From CAZXCQ01 sp964639275 (GTDB lineage Bacteria > Desulfobacterota > DSM-4660 > Desulfatiglandales > Desulfatiglandaceae), in assembly GCA_964639275.1 (NCBI GenBank), contig CAZXCQ010000085.1:1-21595 (forward strand): 21,595 bases of DNA. Direction: 5' to 3'. The notes under the pieces were generated by a model, which worked only from the letters and a program-made list of their open reading frames with translations, searched no databases and was not told where the DNA came from. Below, in pieces: positions 15,052 to 21,595 of the stretch; the stretch's first letter is position 1; every line of letters starts with the position of its first letter. A program made the translations under genes and the position numbers.

Positions 15052-15339
15052 TCATATCAGGGGATCGTACCCACCCGGATGTAAGGGGTTGCACTTACAG
15101 ATCCTTATGAGGGCCAAGACGCCACCCTTAAATATCCCATGCTTCCTAAAGGCATGGCGGGCATAGGTTGAGCAAGTGGGATAAAAACGACAGGAAGGAG
15201 GCCAAAAAGGTGAGAAAAATCTTTGGTATATAGCTATCAGGCCAATAGGTATATACCTGAATTTACAGGCAGAAGCCTTTATCAGCGAAAATTTCTGCAA
15301 GTTCCTCTTTGGTTTTTCGGAGACCCAGATAGCTGGCAT
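15052..15339 (-). CDS. yidD: Membrane protein insertion efficiency factor YidD
   Basis: A small protein with the full YidD core: YQRFFSPFWPPSCRFYPTC, then STYARHAFRKHG and CNPLHPGGYDPL, including the conserved cysteines. YidD lies at the inner face of the cytoplasmic membrane and aids YidC-dependent insertion. The start is unclear. The ATG at 15339, with an AGAAGG directly before it, would overlap rnpA by 77 nt and give 95 residues. A TTG at 15300 gives 82 residues, nearer the usual 70-85. Either way it overlaps the end of rnpA, as is common in this cluster. Confidence 0.92.
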   Translation of the reverse strand: MPAIWVSEKPKRNLQKFSLIKASACKFRYIPIGLIAIYQRFFSPFWPPSCRFYPTCSTYARHAFRKHGIFKGGVLALIRICKCNPLHPGGYDPLI

Positions 15340-15613
15340 CCTTCTTTGCTGCGACGACGATATCGTATCCTTGGGGGAGATATGTCTTATTAAGCCTGAA
15401 AAATTCTCTGATCAACCGCTTGGTCCGATTCCTTTTGACCGCATTGCCTGTCTTTTTGCTTACTGTGACCCCCAATCTCGTAATGCCCAGCCCGTTGTGC
15501 TCGAGAATAATCAAAAAATGTCTCGTATGGTACCGTTTACCCGACCGATTTAAATTGACAAAATCGGCTCGATTCAATAGTCTCTCTTGTCTTGAAAAGG
15601 TGAAAGCTCCCAT
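15263..15613 (-). CDS. rnpA: Ribonuclease P protein component
   Basis: 116 residues, usual length. The start GAFTFSRQERLLNRADF matches the family, and the RNA-binding motif with the RNR signature is present (KKTGNAVKRNRTKRLIREFF, about 54-73), followed by DIVVAAKKDA. It binds the catalytic RNase P RNA and helps cleave tRNA 5' leaders. The ATG at 15613 follows the rpmH stop by 33 nt, with no strong Shine-Dalgarno. The 3' end overlaps yidD. Confidence 0.95.
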   Translation of the reverse strand: MGAFTFSRQERLLNRADFVNLNRSGKRYHTRHFLIILEHNGLGITRLGVTVSKKTGNAVKRNRTKRLIREFFRLNKTYLPQGYDIVVAAKKDASYLGLRKTKEELAEIFADKGFCL

Positions 15614-15646
15614 AAGGAAGAAGATCGATCACGCCCAGGGTGAATG

Positions 15647-15781
15647 CTATACGGTGAGTCTCTTTCGTCCTTTTGCCCTTCTTCTCTTGAGTACGATTCT
15701 GCCGCCTTTTGTTTGCATTCTGGCCCTAAAACCGTGGGTTCGTGCCCTCTTGATATCGCTGGGTTGATACGTCCTTTTCAT
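15647..15781 (-). CDS. rpmH: 50S ribosomal protein L34
   Basis: A 44-codon gene read directly from the minus strand: ATG at 15781-15779, TAG at 15649-15647. The product begins MKRTYQPSDIKRARTHGFRA, continues through the conserved RMQTKGGRIVLKRRRAKGRK and ends RLTV. This is the standard very basic L34 of the large ribosomal subunit. It is the first gene of the rpmH-rnpA-yidD-yidC-jag-mnmE cluster. A strong promoter lies about 40 bp upstream. The ribosome binding site is weak (AAGGGA about 13 nt upstream). Confidence 0.97.
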   Translation of the reverse strand: MKRTYQPSDIKRARTHGFRARMQTKGGRIVLKRRRAKGRKRLTV

Positions 15782-15823
15782 TTGTGTTATCGATTCCCTT
15801 TTCTTGATTTGTTATAACTGATT

Positions 15824-15852
15824 AGTAAAACATGGTTCAAGGCCTTTGTCAA
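15824..15852 (-). promoter_or_regulatory. Sigma-70-type promoter of the rpmH cluster
   Basis: Minus strand: -35 TTGACA (15852-15847), a perfect consensus, 17 nt spacer, -10 TTTACT (15829-15824). Expected transcription start near 15817, giving a leader of about 36 nt before rpmH. A strong promoter is expected for a ribosomal protein gene. Confidence 0.7.
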
Positions 15853-15874
15853 GACAAATGTATTTTGCCTTATC
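15846..15874 (+). promoter_or_regulatory. Candidate promoter of the mreB operon, overlapping the rpmH -35 box
   Basis: Plus strand: TTGTCA (15846-15851), 17 nt, CTTATC (15869-15874). The -10 is poor, so this is a weak candidate. Its -35 hexamer overlaps the divergent rpmH -35 almost completely, inside the palindrome TTTGTC, AA, GACAAA (15845-15858). Expected start near 15881, giving a 55-nt leader to mreB. Confidence 0.3.
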
Positions 15875-15936
15875 TCTGCATGTGGAACAAGATCTTCCCC
15901 TTCGGTTTGAAAGTTTGACACAGAAAGGAGAAAATA

Positions 15937-16971
15937 ATGCTTATTGATCCTTTTTTGGGCCTGTTCTCCAATGACTTGGCCATAGACCTTGGAACAGCTA
16001 ACACCCTGGTTTATATGAAAGGCAAAGGGATTGTCTTGCATGAGCCCTCGGTGGTGGCTATCAGGAGGGAGGGAAAGGGCGCCAACAAGGTATTGGCGGT
16101 GGGAAGAGAGGCAAAGATGATGCTCGGCCGGACCCCCGGGAATATCGTGGCCATCCGGCCCATGAAGGATGGGGTAATTGCAGATTTTGAAATCACCGAG
16201 GCGATGCTTCGCCATTTCATCCGGGCCGTCCATCACCGAAGGACACTGGTCAGACCCCGAATCATAATCTGTGTGCCCAGTGGAATCACACAGGTTGAAA
16301 AGAGGGCTGTCCGCGAATCTGCCGAGTCGGCCGGGGCGAGAGAAGTCTTTCTCATCGAGGAGCCCATGGCGGCTGCCATCGGGGCGGGCCTCCCGGTTAC
16401 AGAGCCCACCAGCAATATGGTGGTGGACATCGGGGGCGGGACGACCGAGGTCGCCGTCATATCACTTGCCGGGATCGTGTACAGCAAGTCGGTAAGGGTC
16501 GGTGGCGACAAGATGGACGAGGCCATACTGCAACACATAAAGAGAAAATACAATCTCCTGATAGGGATCGGCACCGCCGAGATCATAAAAACGACCATTG
16601 GCAATGCCTTTCCGAGTCAGCAGGTGGAGACCATTGAAGTCAAGGGACGAGATCTGGTCACCGGTATTCCGAAGATCTTGACCATAGATTCGGAAGAGGT
16701 CAGAAAGGCCATCTCAGAGCAGGTAGAGACCATCATTGAGACCGTGCGTATCGCCCTGGAACAAACCCCTCCCGAACTGGCAGCCGACATTGTGGATACG
16801 GGGATCGTCATGACTGGCGGCGGTTCGCTCCTCAAGAATATAGATATCCTCTTGAGAGAGGAGACAAAGCTTCCCATTACCGTTACTGAAGACCCTCTTT
16901 CGACCGTGGTCCTCGGTTCTGGAAAGTGCCTAGACAATCTCTCAATCCTGAAAGAGGTTGCAATAACCTAG
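15937..16971 (+). CDS. mreB: Rod shape-determining protein MreB (bacterial actin)
   Basis: 344 residues, normal length. Actin-fold motifs: phosphate 1 DLGTANTLVYMKGKGIVLHE (about 17-36), phosphate 2 MVVDIGGGTTEVAVISL (about 161-177), and the adenosine motif IVMTGGGSLLKNID (about 288-301). MreB forms membrane-bound antiparallel filaments that guide the RodA-PBP2 cell-wall synthase. A good ribosome binding site, AAGGAG, lies 6 nt before the ATG. First gene of mreB-mreC-mreD-mrdA-rodA. Confidence 0.98.
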   Translation: MLIDPFLGLFSNDLAIDLGTANTLVYMKGKGIVLHEPSVVAIRREGKGANKVLAVGREAKMMLGRTPGNIVAIRPMKDGVIADFEITEAMLRHFIRAVHHRRTLVRPRIIICVPSGITQVEKRAVRESAESAGAREVFLIEEPMAAAIGAGLPVTEPTSNMVVDIGGGTTEVAVISLAGIVYSKSVRVGGDKMDEAILQHIKRKYNLLIGIGTAEIIKTTIGNAFPSQQVETIEVKGRDLVTGIPKILTIDSEEVRKAISEQVETIIETVRIALEQTPPELAADIVDTGIVMTGGGSLLKNIDILLREETKLPITVTEDPLSTVVLGSGKCLDNLSILKEVAIT

Positions 16972-17035
16972 CACCATTGGCGCCACCTATATCCTCCCGA
17001 CAAAATCCAGAGCAAAGCGGGGATGAGTTTAGCCA

Positions 17036-17884
17036 TTGAAAGATGTAAGAGGCTTTCACAAAATATGGATATGGATCCCGTTTATCTGTTTCGTATTGTT
17101 CATGCTATCGTCCAGTTCTGGCAAAAGCCCCTCATGGAATCCTGTTGAGCAGATAATCATAGAGATCACCTCCCCTTTCCAGAAACTCGTGAAACAGACC
17201 GTTAACGGAGCAGAGGAGTTATGGGTAAACTATTTTTACCTGGTCAATCTGCGCCACGAGAATAGAGAGTGGAAGAAGAAGGTTGATGTCCTGAGGGAAG
17301 AAAACAGCCGATACCGGGAATTGCTGGCCACCCACGAGAGACTCAAAGGGCTTCTCCAATTTAAAGAGACAATCGATCGGCCGGTCCTCGCTGCGCAGGT
17401 CATCGGGAGGGATCCGACGGGATGGTTTAAGTCCGTCGTTATTGACAAAGGGAAACGGGCAGGGTTAAGGTCAAACATGCCTGTGGTCAACGCCAGCGGT
17501 GTGGTGGGGAGGATCGTCTCTGTCTCACCCAATTACGCGAAGGTCTTACTCATCATAGATCAAAACAGCGGTGTTGACTGCCTGATCCAGCGGTCCAGGG
17601 ACAGGGGCATAGCCAAGGGGAGCGCCACGGAGATCTGCAAACTGGATTATGTGGTACAGTCCAGCGATGTTGCAGTTGGAGACCTGGTCGTTACTTCAGG
17701 GCTCGGCGGGGTCTTTCCCAAGGGCTTGCCGGTTGGCCAGATCTCTGAAGTCAAGGGAGTTTCAGGAGAACTCTTTAAGGATATCAAGCTCAGACCGGCT
17801 GTTGATTTTTCCAAATTGGAAGAGGTCTTGGTGATCTTGAAGAAGGAGGATAAGTCGTCGAACCTTCAAGAAAAAATCAAATAG
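17036..17884 (+). CDS. mreC: Rod shape-determining protein MreC
   Basis: 282 residues. A short cytoplasmic start, one membrane helix (about 9-25), a coiled coil (about 65-108) and the periplasmic double beta-barrel (about 118-275, with VIGRDPTGWFKSVVIDKG and GLGGVFPKGLPVGQI) follow the family layout. MreC dimerises in the periplasm and activates PBP2 within the elongasome. The start is the TTG at 17036: an in-frame TAG ends at 17032, immediately upstream, so no earlier start is possible. The gap after mreB is 64 nt. Confidence 0.95.
   Translation: MKDVRGFHKIWIWIPFICFVLFMLSSSSGKSPSWNPVEQIIIEITSPFQKLVKQTVNGAEELWVNYFYLVNLRHENREWKKKVDVLREENSRYRELLATHERLKGLLQFKETIDRPVLAAQVIGRDPTGWFKSVVIDKGKRAGLRSNMPVVNASGVVGRIVSVSPNYAKVLLIIDQNSGVDCLIQRSRDRGIAKGSATEICKLDYVVQSSDVAVGDLVVTSGLGGVFPKGLPVGQISEVKGVSGELFKDIKLRPAVDFSKLEEVLVILKKEDKSSNLQEKIK
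17844..17850 (+). promoter_or_regulatory. Perfect Shine-Dalgarno inside the 3' end of mreC, apparently for mreD
   Basis: AGGAGGA within the last codons of mreC. At the right distance downstream in the mreD frame stand GTC GTC (17854 and 17857), not ATG, GTG or TTG. See the finding on the mreD start. Confidence 0.5.
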
Positions 17885-17907
17885 CCTTTTATCTTTTTGC
17901 GTGGTTC

Positions 17908-18492
17908 TTGGGGCTAGCCTTTACCCTGGTCAAAGGGAGCCTGACCAACCTCATTGGTGTGGACCTCTTTGATCTGGATTTCTTGACCATTCTAACCGCC
18001 TATCTGTTTCTCTTTTACGGGCCGGTCACCACAGGGGCATTTGTCTTTGGCCAGGGACTCCTGATCGACATCTTTTCCGGCGGGTTAGACGGTCTCTTTG
18101 CCCTCCTCTACCTTTGCGTCTTTGGGACCATCTATCTGGGCTCCCGTCTCTTTGATCTCAACCATCCAAAGGGGCAGATGCTTCTGGTATCTTCAGCGGT
18201 CTTATTAAAAAGGGGGGTCTTTTTTGTGGTGATCGCCCTCTTTAGCCAGGAGATCATCTATTCAAGCCATTACATATGGATATCTTTGAGCTCGGCGGTG
18301 TGTACAGGCCTCTGTGCCCCTGTCCTTTTCTATCTGATCAACTGCCTACGAGGTATTTCCCCTGAGGACTTTCCCAGGCCTTCCCCGGGACATCTGTTGG
18401 GTGTGCTCCATACGACGGGTCTTGGCCTGGCAAACGGGACCGAGTCAAGAAATCAACTTAGAAGAAACAGACCAGAACGAGAATCCCCTTGA
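17908..18492 (+). CDS. mreD: Rod shape-determining protein MreD
   Basis: 194 residues from the TTG at 17908, with about five or six membrane helices and the family-like run FLTILTAYLFLFYGPVTTGA followed by GLLIDIFSGGLDGLFALLYL. MreD is the multi-helix inner-membrane partner of MreC in the elongasome. The frame stays open upstream to 17854 and encodes IAFYLFAWFLG just before the TTG, which would complete the first membrane helix. The TTG start would cut that helix in half and has no ribosome binding site. The real start is thus probably 30-54 nt further upstream. The C-terminal 45 residues, after the last helix, are polar and longer than in many MreD proteins. The stop overlaps the mrdA start (TTGA). 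Confidence 0.9.
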   Translation: MGLAFTLVKGSLTNLIGVDLFDLDFLTILTAYLFLFYGPVTTGAFVFGQGLLIDIFSGGLDGLFALLYLCVFGTIYLGSRLFDLNHPKGQMLLVSSAVLLKRGVFFVVIALFSQEIIYSSHYIWISLSSAVCTGLCAPVLFYLINCLRGISPEDFPRPSPGHLLGVLHTTGLGLANGTESRNQLRRNRPERESP

Positions 18493-20318
18493 GAACATCA
18501 GATTTCGATCCAGTCTCCTTTGACGTCTTTAACAAACAGCTCCGGAGGGCCACACTGTTTGTCCTGGTGATGTTCAGTATTTTGCTCCTCAGGCTTTGGT
18601 TTTTGCAGATCGTCAATGGCCCGCTCTACAGATCCAAGTCAGAGCACAATCGAATTCGGCTACAGGATATCTCCCCCTCCAGGGGGATAATATTTGATCG
18701 GAACGGCCACGTATTGGTGGATAACCGCCCCTCCTATGATCTCTTTATCATCCCTGAAGAGGTTCAAGATCGGGGGGAGCTATTGGAAAGCCTGACGCGA
18801 CTGATAGGGCTTGACCCTGGACCAACAGCCGAATTGCTGGGTGTGGCCTCCAGGAGTTTCCCTTTCAGGCCCGTTTGCGTAAAAAGGGATATCTCACGCA
18901 ATGAGTTGGCCATTATCGAGACCCACCGGTTTAATCTGCCCGGAGTCCTGATAAAGGTAAAACAGCAAAGACGGTATATCTCGGGCAATCTTGCCTCTCA
19001 TATCCTTGGTTACCTGGGAGAAATCACCGAGGGGCAATTGAGGGGTGGAAAATACCCCGATAACAAATCAGGAGATATGATTGGAAAGTCGGGAGTGGAA
19101 TGGAAATGGCAGGGCGTACTAAATGGCAAACGCGGGGGAGAGCAGGTTGAGGTAGACGCGGCCGGGAGGAAAATACAATTGATCTCTCGTAAACCTCCCG
19201 TGTCTGGCACGGACATATATCTGACCATAGACAAGGATCTGCAGTCCTTGGCGGAGAAGGCGCTGGCTGGGAAGAGAGGGGCGATCGTGGGCATGGATCC
19301 CAAGAATGGAGAGATCCTGGCCCTCGCGAGCAGTCCACCCTATGACCCCAACCTTTTTGTCAGCGGGATAGACAAGGCCAATTGGGAAAAGATCGTATCA
19401 TCCGAGGATTTTGTTTTGCAGAATAGGGCATTGACGGGTCAATACCCGCCCGGATCGGTCTTTAAGATCATCGTCGCCCTGGCAGGGCTCCAGGAGGGGG
19501 TCATTGACCCGGCAGAGGAATTGTACTGCAACGGCACTTACTCCCTCGGGCAAAGCAAATACCGTTGCTGGAAAAAATACGGGCATGGGAAGGTTGCTCT
19601 CCACAAGGCCCTGGTGGAATCGTGTGACATATATTTCTACAAGATGGGGATAAGGCTGGGGATCGACAGGATTGCCGCCTATGCCAAAAGATTTGGCCTT
19701 GGAGAGAAGACGGGGATTGATGTGGGCCGAGAAAAAGGCGGCCTGATCCCAACCAGAGAATGGAAACTGAAGCGGTGGGGTGTGCCGTGGCAGGCGGGAG
19801 AAACCGTTTCCGCCTCTATTGGGCAGAGTTTTGTCCTGGTGACCCCCGTCCAGATGGCCACAATGATCTCCGCCGTTTTTAATGGGGGGGTTATACACAG
19901 ACCTCACCTGACCAAACGGATAGGGAGGGCCCCGGCTGACAACTCCCATGAATCCACTCGCAAGGGAGAAGGGGTGCTGGGGATCAGACAAGAATATCTG
20001 AAATTTGTCGGGAAGGCACTTCTGGACGCGGTCAATGGACGCCACGGGACCGGCTCCAAGGCCAGGGTCAAAGGCCTTACCGTTGCGGGCAAGACAGGGA
20101 CTGCCCAGGTCGTGGGTCTTGAAAAGGAAAAGGGGACCCATGATCAGGATGAGGTTCCCCTTAAGTTTAGGGATCACGCCTGGTTTGTGGCAGTTTCACC
20201 CGTAGAAGATCCCAAGATCGCAATAGCGGTTCTGGTTGAACATGGGGGGCATGGGGGAAGCGCTGCCGCACCCATTGCCGCAGAGATCATTGGGGCCTAC
20301 CTTGGGACTCCGGGCTAG
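18489..20318 (+). CDS. mrdA: Penicillin-binding protein 2, peptidoglycan D,D-transpeptidase
   Basis: 609 residues. A short cytoplasmic tail, one membrane helix (about 21-41), the pedestal domain (about 60-235) and the transpeptidase domain follow. The catalytic motifs are S323-x-x-K326 (GSVFK), S378-C-D380 (ESCDIYFYKMG) and K535-T-G (AGKTGTAQ). It cross-links lateral-wall peptidoglycan together with RodA. C347, C360 and H366 (YRCWKKYGHG) and C379 are placed like the metal-binding residues described in some PBP2 proteins. It starts at a TTG that overlaps the mreD stop as TTGA, indicating translational coupling. Confidence 0.97.
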   Translation: MRTSDFDPVSFDVFNKQLRRATLFVLVMFSILLLRLWFLQIVNGPLYRSKSEHNRIRLQDISPSRGIIFDRNGHVLVDNRPSYDLFIIPEEVQDRGELLESLTRLIGLDPGPTAELLGVASRSFPFRPVCVKRDISRNELAIIETHRFNLPGVLIKVKQQRRYISGNLASHILGYLGEITEGQLRGGKYPDNKSGDMIGKSGVEWKWQGVLNGKRGGEQVEVDAAGRKIQLISRKPPVSGTDIYLTIDKDLQSLAEKALAGKRGAIVGMDPKNGEILALASSPPYDPNLFVSGIDKANWEKIVSSEDFVLQNRALTGQYPPGSVFKIIVALAGLQEGVIDPAEELYCNGTYSLGQSKYRCWKKYGHGKVALHKALVESCDIYFYKMGIRLGIDRIAAYAKRFGLGEKTGIDVGREKGGLIPTREWKLKRWGVPWQAGETVSASIGQSFVLVTPVQMATMISAVFNGGVIHRPHLTKRIGRAPADNSHESTRKGEGVLGIRQEYLKFVGKALLDAVNGRHGTGSKARVKGLTVAGKTGTAQVVGLEKEKGTHDQDEVPLKFRDHAWFVAVSPVEDPKIAIAVLVEHGGHGGSAAAPIAAEIIGAYLGTPG

Positions 20319-20348
20319 AGAGGTGTCAAGGCGGTCAATGGGAAAGAG

Positions 20349-21452
20349 ATGTTTGATCGCAGGTTGATCCAGAATTTTGATTGGGTATTACTCCTCCTGG
20401 TACTGATTGTGGCGGGTATTAGCGTCCTGAACCTGTACAGTGCCACCTATCCGATCCGTGAGGAGGGCGGCTCTCAGGTCTTTTTAAAACAGATCTATTG
20501 GCTTTTAATCGGGTTTATCCTCTTCTTTTCGATGACCACCTTTAACTACTATGTCCTAGAGCGGTTGGCATATCCGGTCTATTTCTTCTCAATAGCCCTC
20601 TTGGTTCTTGTCCTGGTTGTGGGAAAGGTAACCTCAGGCTCCCAGAGGTGGTTGAACCTGGGCCCCGTTTCTTTTCAGCCATCAGAATCGGCAAAGGTCT
20701 CCATCTTGTTGGTCTTCTCAAAGTTCTTTAGTGAGAAGGGTTGGTATCATGTATACCGCTTGAGGGACCTCTGGCAACCATTTCTGCTTTTGGGGATACC
20801 CACCGTCTTGATCTTGAAAGAGCCCGATCTGGGCACTGCGCTTCTCCTGATCGTGGTTTCCTTTTCAGTTGTGCTTTTTCTAAAGGTGAAATGGAATTCA
20901 TTGGCCATTCTGGTTGGCTCCACCCTTTCCGTCGCCCCCTTTATCTGGTCTGGTCTCAAAGAGTATCAGCAGATGCGTATCATGACATTTCTTAGACCCG
21001 AGATGGACCCCTTGGGTGCCGGGTATCACATCAACCAGTCAAAGATTGCCATCGGCTCGGGCCTTTTCTGGGGCAAGGGATTCCTGAAAGGGACGCAGAC
21101 CCGATTGCATTTCTTGCCTGAACAGCACACCGACTTTGCCTTCTCGGTCCTGGCCGAGGAATGGGGGTTTATCGGTTCTGCGATCCTATTGTTTCTCTAT
21201 CTCTTTTTGGTCTTATGGGGTCTCAGGATAGCAAAAAACTCAAAAGACAAATTTGGATCGCTTTTGGCGGTCGGGATTGTGGCTGTCATCTTTTGGCAGG
21301 TTGCAATCAACGTCGGAATGGTTACAGGGCTTCTCCCAGTGGTGGGGAATCCGCTGGTACTATTTAGCTATGGTGGGTCCTCACTCGTTTCAACCATGGC
21401 GGCGATTGGACTGCTCATGAATATTAGCATGAGGCGCTTTATGTTCCAGTAG
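20349..21452 (+). CDS. rodA: Rod shape-determining protein RodA, peptidoglycan glycosyltransferase
   Basis: 367 residues with ten membrane helices, of the SEDS family. The catalytic Asp is D262 in FLPEQHTDFAFSVLAEEWGF, and the C-terminal family signature GNPLVLFSYGGSSL is present (about 337-350). RodA polymerises glycan strands from lipid II and works as a complex with PBP2, encoded 30 nt upstream. The ATG at 20349 is preceded by a GGGAAAG sequence. It is the last gene of the operon inside the window. Confidence 0.97.
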   Translation: MFDRRLIQNFDWVLLLLVLIVAGISVLNLYSATYPIREEGGSQVFLKQIYWLLIGFILFFSMTTFNYYVLERLAYPVYFFSIALLVLVLVVGKVTSGSQRWLNLGPVSFQPSESAKVSILLVFSKFFSEKGWYHVYRLRDLWQPFLLLGIPTVLILKEPDLGTALLLIVVSFSVVLFLKVKWNSLAILVGSTLSVAPFIWSGLKEYQQMRIMTFLRPEMDPLGAGYHINQSKIAIGSGLFWGKGFLKGTQTRLHFLPEQHTDFAFSVLAEEWGFIGSAILLFLYLFLVLWGLRIAKNSKDKFGSLLAVGIVAVIFWQVAINVGMVTGLLPVVGNPLVLFSYGGSSLVSTMAAIGLLMNISMRRFMFQ

Positions 21453-21487
21453 ACATTCCATGGTTCGGATCCTCTATGCCTCAAGGT

Positions 21488-21509
21488 CATCCCCGGGTGT
21501 CTTTTTCTT
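21488..21509 (+). terminator. Weak terminator-like hairpin after rodA
   Basis: CATCCCCGGGTG can fold into a 4-bp stem (CATC against GGTG, with one G-T pair) with a small loop, followed by TCTTTTTCTT. It lies 35 nt after the rodA stop. The stem is short, so the call is tentative. Confidence 0.25.
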
Positions 21510-21566
21510 GCATGAAAAATGGGGCTGTGATAGAAGTTAAGTAACATTTTAGCCTTTTGAAACCCG

Positions 21567-21595
21567 GGGTAGGGGGATTGCGAACCCCCATACCC
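21567..21595. repeat. Strong hairpin at the right edge of the window
   Basis: GGGTAGGGGG (21567-21576) and CCCCC-A-TACCC (21585-21595) pair over 10 bp with one bulged A; the loop is ATTGCGAA. The base before it is G, so the stem may continue outside the window. The minus strand superficially resembles a tRNA T-arm, but the outer pairing does not fit a tRNA. It may be a terminator for a convergent gene or an intergenic repeat. Confidence 0.45.

Noticed and set aside
15782..15936. Chromosomal replication origin next to rpmH
   Set aside because: rpmH often lies near dnaA and oriC, but I see no cluster of DnaA boxes, no AT-rich unwinding region of the usual size and no dnaA; the neighbour is mreB.
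19398..20177. Minus-strand open frame of 259 residues antisense to mrdA
   Set aside because: Lies wholly inside a certain PBP2 gene; composition is that of a shadow frame.
21561..21595. tRNA 3' half on the minus strand
   Set aside because: The GGGGG/CCCCC stem with a TTCG-containing loop looks like a T-arm, but the loop has 8 bases, the sequence before the stem pairs with the would-be acceptor strand, and no CCA follows.
1..21595. CRISPR array, integrase, transposase or toxin-antitoxin pair
   Set aside because: No regularly spaced direct repeats and no reading frame with motifs of these families were seen on either strand.

Overview
The window reads as part of the chromosome of an anaerobic, Gram-negative bacterium, most likely a member of the Desulfobacterota (old Deltaproteobacteria). 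The Gram-negative assignment rests on the RND efflux pump and the MreBCD-PBP2-RodA elongasome. The anaerobic lifestyle is suggested by an oxygen-sensitive radical-SAM sulfatase maturase. The phylum is inferred from gene order and protein flavour, not from a database match.

Four regions can be told apart. (1) Positions 1-5186, minus strand: a catabolic module made of a cysteine-type sulfatase, its anaerobic sulfatase-maturing enzyme, and a TRAP transporter (small and large permease). The start codon and ribosome binding site of a further gene, probably the solute-binding protein, lie at the very left edge. A near-consensus promoter and a 17-bp palindrome precede the sulfatase. The sulfatase has no signal peptide, so the likely scheme is uptake of a small sulfated anion followed by desulfation in the cytoplasm. 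The TRAP part is visibly more AT-rich than the rest. (2) About 5187-5597: a gene-poor stretch with small inverted repeats and repeat-like debris.

(3) Positions 5598-15781, minus strand: the conserved rpmH-rnpA-yidD-yidC-jag-mnmE cluster (ribosomal protein L34, RNase P protein, membrane-insertion proteins, RNA-binding protein, tRNA-modification GTPase). It runs on, by a 4-nt stop/start overlap, into an RND adaptor gene, then the RND pump gene, then a YhhN-family membrane protein. A nested inverted-repeat element sits between adaptor and pump. rpmH (44 codons) is intact.

(4) Positions 15937-21452, plus strand: mreB-mreC-mreD-mrdA-rodA, the rod-shape peptidoglycan synthesis operon, divergent from rpmH. 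The 155-bp region between the two operons holds a strong minus-strand promoter and a weaker plus-strand candidate whose -35 hexamers overlap in one palindrome.

Most genes are well known families. The parts that merit a second look are the sulfatase module with its SEC-C-tailed maturase and promoter/palindrome, the repeat element inside the efflux operon, the shared -35 palindrome, the missing canonical start of mreD behind a perfect Shine-Dalgarno, and a Cys-rich putative metal site in PBP2. I did not find a clearly new defence system, CRISPR array, integrase, tRNA or rRNA.
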